From positions 62,001 to 126,000 of the forward strand of contig CAIYVZ010000160.1 in assembly GCA_903929755.1 (NCBI GenBank): a DNA stretch of 64,000 nt, written 5' to 3'. The notes below the pieces were generated by a model. The model had not been told where the DNA came from. It saw only the letters and a program-made list of their open reading frames with translations, and searched no databases. The position numbers and the translations under genes are program-made. Shown here piece after piece: positions 1-7,704 of this stretch (its first letter is position 1; every line of letters starts with the position of its first letter). The DNA comes from an uncultured Acidobacteriia bacterium. GTDB taxonomy: Bacteria > Acidobacteriota > Terriglobia > Bryobacterales > Bryobacteraceae.

Positions 1-396
1 TCCACCGTGGTCGGCCACATTCAGGCCGGCGCTATTGGCTACAACGGCCACGCGGCGAACGGGTTAACCGCCATCTTTATCGCGACCGGCCAGGATGTCG
101 CTAATATCGTCAATTCGGCCCTGGCCATGACGATCTTTGAGCCGCACCCCGAAGGTCTCTACGTCTCCACCACGCTGTCCGCCTTGTCGATTGCCACTAT
201 TGGCGGAGGTACCGGTTTACCCACGCAGCGCGAATGCCTCTCCATCATGGGCTGCGCCGGCAACGGGCACGCAAAGAAATACGCTGAAATCGTGGCTGCC
301 ACCATTCTGGGCGGCGAGATCTCCATGGGCGCGGCCATTGCCTCGCAGGAATTCGTCGGGGCTCACGAACAGTACGGAAGGAACCGGCCCAAATGA
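1..396 (+). CDS. Hydroxymethylglutaryl-CoA reductase, class I type (C-terminal part)
   Basis: This is the C-terminal 131 residues of an HMG-CoA reductase; the start lies outside the window, as the frame is open from base 1. HMG-CoA reductase makes mevalonate from HMG-CoA with two NADPH. Visible marks are the NGHAAN segment, the GQD motif carrying the catalytic Asp, an IGGGTGLPTQ glycine loop, and near the end a His in a GAHEQYG context that matches the catalytic His of class I enzymes. The stop overlaps the next start by four bases (ATGA), so the two are translationally coupled. Many acidobacteria are expected to use the MEP route, so a role in this operon other than bulk isoprenoid supply is possible; that is inference. 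Family call is firm; substrate is not proven. Confidence 0.9.
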   Translation, partial: STVVGHIQAGAIGYNGHAANGLTAIFIATGQDVANIVNSALAMTIFEPHPEGLYVSTTLSALSIATIGGGTGLPTQRECLSIMGCAGNGHAKKYAEIVAATILGGEISMGAAIASQEFVGAHEQYGRNRPK

Positions 397-1169
397 TGGT
401 TGAAGTAACGCCTGCTGAAGTTACGCCTGCTGAAGTAAAGCCGGCTGAAGTAAAACCTGTCGCTTTGGTAACCGGGGGAAGTCGTGGCATCGGCCGCGCA
501 ATCGTGGAGGCGCTGCACGCAGCCGGGTACAAAGTCGCGTTCACCTACGCGTCGAATCCGGATGTCGCCGCTGAACTGCAAACCAAACTCGGGGCCAATG
601 CGCTGGCATTTCAGGCGGATGTGAAAGATTTTGATCGTGCCGCGGCCGTGGTCGCGGAAACGAAAGCCGCGCTCGGCCCTGTCACGGTTCTGGTGAATAA
701 CGCCGGTATCCGGAAAGACGTTTCGCTGGCCCGGATGAGTCCCGACCAATGGAAAGATGTTATTGACACGAATCTGACCGGCGTGTTTAACTACTCCCGT
801 AACGTTATTGGGGGGATGATGCGCAGCGGTGGATCAATCGTCAACGTCACCAGTGTCAGCGGTGTTATCGGTATGGCTGGCCAGACGAACTACAGCGCGT
901 CCAAAGCAGGAGTCATCGGTTTTACGAAGGCGCTGGCAAAGGAAGTTGCCCGGTTCGAAGTGCGGGTCAACGCGATCGCGCCCGGGTTTATTGAGACCGA
1001 TATGACTTCGTCCATCGACGAAGCCACGCGCACCCGCCTCTATGGCGGTATTCCGCTGGGTCGCGCAGGCACCGCGCAGGAAGTCGCAAAGCTCGTCCTG
1101 TATCTTGCCTCCACCGACTCCGGCTACGTAACCGGCCAGGTATGGAATATGGATGGTGGTCTGAGCTAG
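393..1169 (+). CDS. Short-chain dehydrogenase/reductase, FabG-like
   Basis: A 258-residue classical SDR, the family of 3-oxoacyl-ACP reductases. It has the cofactor loop TGGSRGIG (about residues 27-34), the NNAG structural motif, and the catalytic Ser, Tyr and Lys in SVSG followed by NYSASK. The C-terminal GQVWNMDGG resembles FabG. Ahead of the Rossmann fold sits an unusual 20-residue extension made of four V-(T/K)-P-A-E type repeats. The start overlaps the HMG-CoA reductase stop (ATGA). With the following FAD oxidoreductase it suggests ketone/alcohol chemistry on a lipid or polyketide-like intermediate; it may equally be a spare FabG. Family confident, substrate unknown. Confidence 0.9.
   Translation: MMVEVTPAEVTPAEVKPAEVKPVALVTGGSRGIGRAIVEALHAAGYKVAFTYASNPDVAAELQTKLGANALAFQADVKDFDRAAAVVAETKAALGPVTVLVNNAGIRKDVSLARMSPDQWKDVIDTNLTGVFNYSRNVIGGMMRSGGSIVNVTSVSGVIGMAGQTNYSASKAGVIGFTKALAKEVARFEVRVNAIAPGFIETDMTSSIDEATRTRLYGGIPLGRAGTAQEVAKLVLYLASTDSGYVTGQVWNMDGGLS
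399..458 (+). repeat. Four tandem 15-bp units in the SDR 5' coding end
   Basis: Units at 399-413, 414-428, 429-443 and 444-458 share the pattern GCTGAAGTNANNCCT with a few changes. They are in frame and encode VEVTPAEVTPAEVKPAEVKP-like sequence before the SDR fold. The unit length is a multiple of three, so copy number can change without breaking the gene. Confidence 0.9.
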
Positions 1170-1202
1170 TTTTACAACGTCAGCCCGGAATCAAAATGAA
1201 TC

Positions 1203-2816
1203 ATGGCCGCGACACACACCATTTTCGGGCGTCAGTATCCGACAAGCTACGACGCGATTGTGGTTGGCGCCGGAATCGGCGGCTTGTTCTGTGCGAATCT
1301 TCTCGCCAAAGGCGGCATGAAGGTTCTGCTGCTGGAAAAACACTCGGTTCTGGGTGGTTTCTGCTCAGGCTTCCGCCGCAAGGGCTTCCTGTTCGACGCC
1401 GCCACCCACTTCTATCCTCTCCTCGGTAATCCGACAACGCTCTCCGGCCGCCTGCTGAAAGATTTGCAGGTGGAAACCGAATGGATCAAGATGGATCCGG
1501 TGGATCAGTTCCACATCCCCGGCATGAAGACCTTCACGGTCCCCGCCGAATTCGGGCCGTACATTGAGCGGCTCAAAGAATGGTTCCCGGAAGAAGCGCC
1601 GAACGTCGATAACTACTTTCAGGAGCTGAAGAAGGCCCACATGTATGGCCTTCTGTACTACTTCCGCGGTGTCGCGAACGACCAGATGGAGAAGTTCGAG
1701 AAACACACCATCGCGTCCAAACTCGACGAACATTTTAAAGATGCCCGGCTGAAGACCATCCTGATGGGTGACGCGCCGCACTGGGGTTCCTCGCCCAACA
1801 AGACTTCTTACGTTTTCGATGCGATGCTCCGCCTCTCGTACTTCCTCGGGAACTACTACCCCAAGGGAAGTTCGCAGCAATTCGCCAATGATCTGGGAGC
1901 CGCTCTGGAACGCCAGGGCGGCAAAGTTCTGAAATGCGTCGGCGTGGAAAAAATCCTGGTTGACGGCGATAAGTGCGCCGGGGTTCGGGTTGCAACGGTG
2001 TCAAAACGTGCGCCGGAGCACTTCACGTTTCACGCCCCGGTAGTCGTCTCCAACGCCGACGCCATTCACACCTATCGTGACCTCCTGGGTGAAGAAAACG
2101 GTGGTGGCTGGATGACGGACCACCTGAAGTCCCTCAAGACTTCCTACCCCTGTTTCCTGATGCACATCGGCCTGCAGGGGATGGATCCCGACAAACTCGC
2201 GCACTCCGAAGGCTATTACTGGAAACGTTGTGATCCTTCCGACATCATCCCGAACGTCTTCAAAATCTTCGTGCCGACGCGTTTTGATCCGGATATCGCG
2301 CCCCCCGGCTGCCAGATCATCATCACGCAACGCCCCTCGCCCTACATGGCGGGCGATGATATCGACTGGGCCGCCCACAAGGCCGACCTGCAGGCGAAAA
2401 CGCTGGCGCGTGTCCGCGAAGAGCACCCGGATATCGACGATCACATCGTCACCATCTCTTCCGCCACCGCCATGACGTCCCAGCGCTTCACCGGGAACTG
2501 GCAGGGCGGCATGCTGGGCTGGGAAATGTCTCCCGACCAGCTCGGGCCCTCGCGCCTGCCTATTTACACGCCGATCGACAATCTCTATCTCACCGGCCAT
2601 TGGACCCAGCCCGGAGGCGGCATCACCCCTGTCATCGTCTCCGCCCAGCGTGTCGCCAAAGCCATCCTGACGGGCCACGAAGAAGACGCCCGCGAGCTGT
2701 CCGGTTATTATTTCCGCTTTAGCCGGCCCTCCGTAACGCCCGCCGAAGCTGACCTCGGCGCGGCGGTCGAAAGCCTTTCCAACGACGCACTCTTTCGCTC
2801 CGAGCAAATAAAATGA
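1203..2816 (+). CDS. Phytoene desaturase/CrtISO-like FAD-dependent oxidoreductase
   Basis: A 537-residue flavoprotein of the carotenoid desaturase/isomerase and retinol saturase superfamily. The N-terminus carries the FAD dinucleotide fold VVGAGIGGL (about residues 20-28) ending in the acidic LLLEKH strand, then GGFCSGF. The C-terminus has the family signature LYLTGHWTQPGGGITPV, which closes the FAD site, followed by a helix. The length fits the family. It begins 33 bases after the SDR and its stop overlaps the next start by four bases. Such enzymes desaturate or isomerise polyenes, and relatives also occur in lipid clusters with FAS-like enzymes. No phytoene synthase or other carotenoid gene is in view, so a carotenoid role cannot be claimed. 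Confidence 0.88.
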   Translation: MAATHTIFGRQYPTSYDAIVVGAGIGGLFCANLLAKGGMKVLLLEKHSVLGGFCSGFRRKGFLFDAATHFYPLLGNPTTLSGRLLKDLQVETEWIKMDPVDQFHIPGMKTFTVPAEFGPYIERLKEWFPEEAPNVDNYFQELKKAHMYGLLYYFRGVANDQMEKFEKHTIASKLDEHFKDARLKTILMGDAPHWGSSPNKTSYVFDAMLRLSYFLGNYYPKGSSQQFANDLGAALERQGGKVLKCVGVEKILVDGDKCAGVRVATVSKRAPEHFTFHAPVVVSNADAIHTYRDLLGEENGGGWMTDHLKSLKTSYPCFLMHIGLQGMDPDKLAHSEGYYWKRCDPSDIIPNVFKIFVPTRFDPDIAPPGCQIIITQRPSPYMAGDDIDWAAHKADLQAKTLARVREEHPDIDDHIVTISSATAMTSQRFTGNWQGGMLGWEMSPDQLGPSRLPIYTPIDNLYLTGHWTQPGGGITPVIVSAQRVAKAILTGHEEDARELSGYYFRFSRPSVTPAEADLGAAVESLSNDALFRSEQIK

Positions 2817-5173
2817 GCTATCAAATTCCTGGTTTTCTGAAACTACCCGCTGTCCTGATCGAGTCCGGCCTGCACGTTATTCAGGCTGCCGCCGAAACTG
2901 CACAAATCGCTCTTTCGAAAGCCACCGGACAAAAAAACTCGGGAGACATGGGCCCCGCTCCCCTTGCCGGACCTCCGGATATCGATACAGCCCTCTCCGA
3001 TTTCGCGGCGCGTGCGGTGCGCATTATTCGCAGCACTCCGCTCGAAACCGGCGAAATTCCCAGCCTGTCTGCAAACCTGGTCGATGCCGCCCGCCGTGCC
3101 TTCAGTTTCGTGGATCTGAAAGATTCCAATGCCCTGGCCCTGCCCGTCCAGTTGGCGCTTTCCGCCACCAGTCTTGCCGCTCAGTCCTCTCTGCGCGGCC
3201 TTGTCACGCTTGAAGTTCTTGGACCCGACCGAATCGAACCTCTGATTACAGACTTCGTCCAGATGTTTACTGAGCTTCCGGTCTACGTTGGCCTGGAATA
3301 CAAACAGGCCATGGAGAAGTGTAAGGCTCGCCTCGAAGTTGCTCCCGACGACCATAAGACCCGGATGGAACTGGGCGACATGCTGGTCAAATGCGGCCTC
3401 TACGAACAGGCGGTTGAGGAGCTTGCTAAGGTTCCGCGCGAATCCGATGTGTTTGCCGACGCCACCCACGAAGCGGCGGTTGCCCTCTACCGTTCAGGCC
3501 AGCTGGAAAAATGTATGCGCGCGTGCGTCGCTTCTCTGGAAGCCCGCCCCGGCCATGCCCGCACCCGGTCCTGGCTCTGGCTCGCCGCCCAGAAGAACAA
3601 AGGCGTCTTCCCCGATTGGGTTCCCGCCAATTGCCGCATGGTGGTGAAGGTCGGCTGGGAAAAGCCGACGCTCCAGTTCAAAGACATTGCAGCCCAAATC
3701 GGTCTCGATAAGACCAGTGCGGGCCGCGGGATTGCCATCTTCGATTCCACGAACGATGGCTTTCAGGATGTGCTGATTGCCGCCGCCCACGGTGGCTGCA
3801 ACTTTTACCGCAACAACGGCAACGGGACCTTCACCGACGCTTCCATCGCCTCAGGTCTGGACAAGTGCGTGAACGGTTTCGCCATCACCGTCGGCGATTA
3901 CGATAACGACGGTTTCACCGATGTCTTCGTCACCCGCCTCGGCTTCTACGGTGGCGAATGCCAGCTCTTCCACAACAACGGCGACGGCACGTTCACCGAC
4001 GTCACCGCCAAAGCCGGGCTTAAGGTCTGGGGCCCCGCCTTCGCCGCGTCGTGGGTCGATTACGATAACGACGGTAAGCTCGATCTCTTCATCGCCAACA
4101 ACCTGGGTGGCCTCTTTGAACGGAAGACGCCCAACCGCCTCTTCCACAACAATGGCGACGGTACCTTCACTGAAGTTTCGGCCAAAGCGGGAATCCATAC
4201 CCCCTGGCCGACCAACGCCGGAGCTTGGGGCGATTACAACAACGACGGTTTCCCCGACCTTTTTGTCAGCAACGGCATGGGCCATTCCCAGCTCTATCGC
4301 AATAACGGCAACGGTACCTTCACCGACGTCAGCAGCGAAGCCGGCGTGGAGGAATTGTGCTTTGGCAGTCCCGCCTTCTGGTGGGATTTCGATAACGACG
4401 GGTGGCTCGATATCGGCCAGTTCGCCTGGTCCGACCATGACGATGTGATCCACACCATGGAACACGGCCAGGGCCCTGCCGATGGCAACCCGATGCGTAT
4501 CTATAAGAACAATCGTGACGGCACGTTCACCGAAGTTGGCCGCCAGCACGGTATGGTCGGCTGCTGGGGTACGATGAGCGGCAACGCGGGCGACTTCAAT
4601 AACGACGGCAACATGGACGTGGTTCTCGGCAACGGCAGTCCAAAAATGGACCGCATGGAGCCGATGGTTGTTCTGGAGAACGACGGTAAGAAGTTCCATA
4701 ACATCACGTTTGCGGCCGGTTTCCCGTTTCTGGGCAAGAGCCACGGCGTGAACATGGGCGATCTTTTCGGAGACGGCAGAATGTCCATCCTGGTGGCGGC
4801 CGGCGGCGCGTACCCGGGCGATCTGCTCACCACGAACGTGTTCTGCCCTACCGAATTACCTGGAAATTATCTGAACGTGCGGCTGAAAGGCGTGACGTGC
4901 AACCGGTCGGCGATCGGAGCGCGGATTGTTCTGGAAGCGGGCGGCAAGATCCAGATGCGCGAAATCGCCGGCGGTTCCAATTTCGGATGCCTGCCGCTTG
5001 AGCAGCATTTCGGCCTCGCCGACCTGGAAGCGGTCACGTCTGTGACGGTCCGCTGGCCGGGCGGCGCCACCCAGGTGTTCCACAACCTGCCCATCAACAA
5101 GACCCTCGAATTCATCGAAGGCCAGGACGACTGGGCCGATGTCTACGAACGCGCTTACGCGGCGAAGGCTTAA
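2813..5173 (+). CDS. TPR + FG-GAP/VCBS repeat protein with ASPIC/UnbV C-terminus (CRTAC1-like)
   Basis: A 786-residue protein. Residues 1-170 are mostly helical with no recognised domain; about 170-260 look like tetratricopeptide repeats (YEQAVEELAKV, SGQLEKCMRA). From about 285 to 640 there are repeated FG-GAP/VCBS blades with calcium-loop motifs such as DYDNDGFTD and NNGNGTFTD, forming a predicted beta-propeller. The last 130 residues match ASPIC/UnbV (GARIVLEAGG, GLADLEAVTSVTVRWPGG). Most relatives are exported, but this one starts MSYQIPGFLK with no obvious signal peptide. It is coupled to the FAD oxidoreductase by an ATGA overlap. Its role is unknown; a scaffold or binding partner for the operon's enzymes is inference. 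Confidence 0.88.
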   Translation: MSYQIPGFLKLPAVLIESGLHVIQAAAETAQIALSKATGQKNSGDMGPAPLAGPPDIDTALSDFAARAVRIIRSTPLETGEIPSLSANLVDAARRAFSFVDLKDSNALALPVQLALSATSLAAQSSLRGLVTLEVLGPDRIEPLITDFVQMFTELPVYVGLEYKQAMEKCKARLEVAPDDHKTRMELGDMLVKCGLYEQAVEELAKVPRESDVFADATHEAAVALYRSGQLEKCMRACVASLEARPGHARTRSWLWLAAQKNKGVFPDWVPANCRMVVKVGWEKPTLQFKDIAAQIGLDKTSAGRGIAIFDSTNDGFQDVLIAAAHGGCNFYRNNGNGTFTDASIASGLDKCVNGFAITVGDYDNDGFTDVFVTRLGFYGGECQLFHNNGDGTFTDVTAKAGLKVWGPAFAASWVDYDNDGKLDLFIANNLGGLFERKTPNRLFHNNGDGTFTEVSAKAGIHTPWPTNAGAWGDYNNDGFPDLFVSNGMGHSQLYRNNGNGTFTDVSSEAGVEELCFGSPAFWWDFDNDGWLDIGQFAWSDHDDVIHTMEHGQGPADGNPMRIYKNNRDGTFTEVGRQHGMVGCWGTMSGNAGDFNNDGNMDVVLGNGSPKMDRMEPMVVLENDGKKFHNITFAAGFPFLGKSHGVNMGDLFGDGRMSILVAAGGAYPGDLLTTNVFCPTELPGNYLNVRLKGVTCNRSAIGARIVLEAGGKIQMREIAGGSNFGCLPLEQHFGLADLEAVTSVTVRWPGGATQVFHNLPINKTLEFIEGQDDWADVYERAYAAKA

Positions 5174-5310
5174 TCAGCACTGGACGACGCCGGCGGCTTC
5201 CAGCCTGCGGACAAATTCGCGTCGCTGTCGGCAGGCCCAGGCCCCTGCTCTTCCAGCAGGATCCGCCAGGCGTCTCCGAGGTTTTCCTCAAGCTCCGGGA
5301 GCGCGGCGCC
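5174..5310 (-). pseudogene. Possible hicBA toxin-antitoxin relic
   Basis: This 137-base gap reads on the minus strand as two short pieces in different frames. The first gives LPELEENLGDAWRILLEEQ, like the end of a HicB antitoxin. The second gives RREFVRRLEAAG, close to the usual first residues of HicA toxins, and then stops at 5176-5174. Neither has a usable start and most of each gene is missing. The match is by eye to known family consensus only, so a chance resemblance is possible. Confidence 0.3.
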
Positions 5311-6390
5311 CTAATAAGGCTGCGTCACCGTGCAAACCTTCGGAGCATTCACCGGATTACAGCGGACGATTCCTGGAATCGAGACGCTGTATCCGGCGCC
5401 CTCCGCTTTCCAGTCATACGGATAATCTGTGCTCAGAATTTGAGCGCCACTGGTGATGGCCGTATCGCGCCGTTTGGTGTCGCCTTCACGGACAGCCTTC
5501 GCGCCGTCATCGGTCATTGTTCGGATCAGGTAGCCCTTGCGCACCAGGTCCGGAATCTCTTTTGCGAACGGATTGTTCATTTTCACGAACGCCGCGTCCG
5601 GCGTTCCAGGCTTACTCGCCGTAAACACCATCCGTCCCCGCAGTGACGGATGGCCCTCCGTATAGAGCGGGGTCACGCGTTCCTGATCCAGTACGAACAC
5701 GATCTTGCCGCGCGCACTATCGAGCGTCGGCCAGCCATCCTGAAGCACCGCCTCTTCCAGAGTGGTGTGCTTGCCACGAACTTCATCTGGAGTCACCACT
5801 TCCGCGGGACTAAACACCTGCCGGATCTCCAGCTCCATCGCGTCCATCGTGGGTTTCGTAATGGTTTCCGGCTGCACAAAACCCGGCTTCGCCTGCCCGT
5901 CCTTGTTCTCCAGCTGGATATAGATCGGCAAATGCCCCGGGTGCGCTTTCGACCAGGCCCTCACATCCTGCAGGCAGGAAACCAGGGTCCAGCAATGGCT
6001 CCGCACGTCCACATCGCTCACGTGCAGAACCTTGAACCCCGGCTTCGTCATCGCCGCCGCCCAACCTGCGGGCATGGGAGTGGATGTGCCTTCTTTCGCG
6101 GTCATCCGAAGGAACAAAGGATCCGCAAACAAGCCGCCCTTCGTGTCACCATAGATGTCGATTTCCAGCTGACGGGCCCCGGCATCCAACTGCGCCGCCA
6201 GGGGTTGATGCCGGTAATTCAGGCTCTCTGCCGCCTTCGGGTTGTCTCGCTTCAAAATGGCCATTTCGCCCGGCCCCAGACCGGCGTGATAGCTGTTGTG
6301 GGTCCCCACAAACTGAATCTGATTCATCCGCAGGCCGTCCTGAGCAAAACCCGGCAGGCAGCACGCAATAACCAATAGAAAGCGACGCAT
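5311..6390 (-). CDS. Secreted calcium-dependent phosphoinositide phospholipase C-like protein
   Basis: A 359-residue protein starting MRRFLLVIACCLPGFAQ, a signal peptide, so I place the start at 6390 rather than at an upstream in-frame ATG at 6420 that would bury the signal. It fits the bacterial Ca2+-dependent PI-PLC (PI-PLC-C1) family: VGTHNSYH near the mature N-terminus holds the first catalytic His; QLEIDIYGD supplies acidic metal ligands; LHVSDVD may hold the second conserved His; KIVFVLDQ and STDYPYDW are later family-like segments. It would act outside the cytoplasm on inositol- or glycerophospholipid headgroups. It is 26 bases downstream of the AAA ATPase gene, but a functional link is not implied. 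Actual substrate is unknown. Confidence 0.8.
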   Translation of the reverse strand: MRRFLLVIACCLPGFAQDGLRMNQIQFVGTHNSYHAGLGPGEMAILKRDNPKAAESLNYRHQPLAAQLDAGARQLEIDIYGDTKGGLFADPLFLRMTAKEGTSTPMPAGWAAAMTKPGFKVLHVSDVDVRSHCWTLVSCLQDVRAWSKAHPGHLPIYIQLENKDGQAKPGFVQPETITKPTMDAMELEIRQVFSPAEVVTPDEVRGKHTTLEEAVLQDGWPTLDSARGKIVFVLDQERVTPLYTEGHPSLRGRMVFTASKPGTPDAAFVKMNNPFAKEIPDLVRKGYLIRTMTDDGAKAVREGDTKRRDTAITSGAQILSTDYPYDWKAEGAGYSVSIPGIVRCNPVNAPKVCTVTQPY

Positions 6391-6416
6391 CTCTTCGAGC
6401 ATAGTAGCCCAAAGTT

Positions 6417-7589
6417 TCAATAGGATGTGAGCCCGTGCAGTTCCCGAGCCAGCTGCCTCACACTGACCGCCTCGGTGACCTCGTCCAGCCGGTACCTCTC
6501 CTCACCGGGGTACACCACGAACCGCCGCTCCGGCTCCAGATCCGCACACGCCGAATGAAAACTCTTCTCCAGCCGGGGCGCGGAACTCCGCTTCACCTCC
6601 ACCACCCACCGCTTCCCGCCCGGTAGCACCAGCACCAGATCCACCTCGGTCCCGTTCGATGTCCGGTAGTAGTAGGGCTCCGTCCCATCCGGCACCACCG
6701 AAATCAGCGTCTCAATCACGAAACTCTCCCATGTATGCCCCACAATCGGATGCCCCAGCAACTCTTCCTTATCCCGAATCCCCAGCAGCGCATGAGCAAT
6801 CCCGCTGTCCCGCACGTAAACCTTCGGAGCCTTCACCATTCGCTTCCCTGGATTCCCGTGCCACGCCGGAAGTCGACGCACCAGCAGCAGATCCACCATC
6901 AGGTCCAGATACCCGGCCACTGTCTTCGCGTCCACCCCCAGCCCCCGCGCCAGATTCGCACCGTTGTGGACCTGCGCCTGATTGTGCGCCAGCATCGTCC
7001 AAAATCGCCGCAGCGTCTCGGCCGCGATTCGGGGCCCCAATTGCGGAATATCTCGCTCCAGATACGTCTTAATGAAATCCCGCCGCCAAGTCAGGCTGAG
7101 CCCGTCCGACTCAGCCAAAAAACTCCTCGGAAAACCGCCTCGAACCCAAAGCGCCTCCACGTCTTTCTCATCCACCTCCAACGCGTCGAAAGGCCCCAGC
7201 TCCAGGTACGATATTCGCCCCGCCAGACTCTCGCCCGCCTGTTGCATCAGGTCCATCGCCGCTGACCCCAGCAACAGGAACCGGCCATTCGCTTTACCCT
7301 CCCGCCGACCCTGGTCAATCACGCCCCGCAACCTCTGGAACAACTCCGGTGCCCGCTGCACCTCGTCCAGAATCACCAGCTCATCCTCATGATCGGCAAA
7401 GTACAGTGCAGGATTTGTCAGTTTCGCCCGGTCATCCGGGTTTTCCAGATCCAGATAGACCGACCGTCGCCCCGCACCTACCTCGAGAGCCAGCGTCGTC
7501 TTACCCGCCTGGCGTGGCCCCAGCAGGACCACCGCTGGCGAGTGCTGCAACAAGAAATTCAGTAGACTTTGAATATGCCGGGAGTGCAT
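6417..7589 (-). CDS. AAA ATPase with DUF4143 C-terminal domain
   Basis: A 390-residue protein of the widespread AAA_14 + DUF4143 family. Walker A is GPRQAGKTT (about residues 24-32) and Walker B is LVILDEVQ (about 71-78); the sensor-like LLLGSAA follows. The second half carries the DUF4143 features YLERDIPQLG, a winged-helix-like stretch, and near the end the nuclease-like pattern EVDLVLVLPGG...WVVEVK, which resembles a PD-(D/E)XK core (E-x-D and E-x-K). Members are often solitary, laterally moved and scattered near TA genes, as here. Their biochemical role is not settled. The start at 7589 gives the family N-terminus RHIQSLLNFLLQHSPAVVLLGPRQ in order. Confidence 0.88.
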   Translation of the reverse strand: MHSRHIQSLLNFLLQHSPAVVLLGPRQAGKTTLALEVGAGRRSVYLDLENPDDRAKLTNPALYFADHEDELVILDEVQRAPELFQRLRGVIDQGRREGKANGRFLLLGSAAMDLMQQAGESLAGRISYLELGPFDALEVDEKDVEALWVRGGFPRSFLAESDGLSLTWRRDFIKTYLERDIPQLGPRIAAETLRRFWTMLAHNQAQVHNGANLARGLGVDAKTVAGYLDLMVDLLLVRRLPAWHGNPGKRMVKAPKVYVRDSGIAHALLGIRDKEELLGHPIVGHTWESFVIETLISVVPDGTEPYYYRTSNGTEVDLVLVLPGGKRWVVEVKRSSAPRLEKSFHSACADLEPERRFVVYPGEERYRLDEVTEAVSVRQLARELHGLTSY

Positions 7590-7704
7590 ATATGTAATTG
7601 TGGACTAAAACTCCTGATTTGCATGCATGTTAAGTTTCTCGCTGCCATAGCCCCTTCCCACTCACCCCGCGCAGGTCATACAATAAACCCTGACGTACAA
7701 AGTA

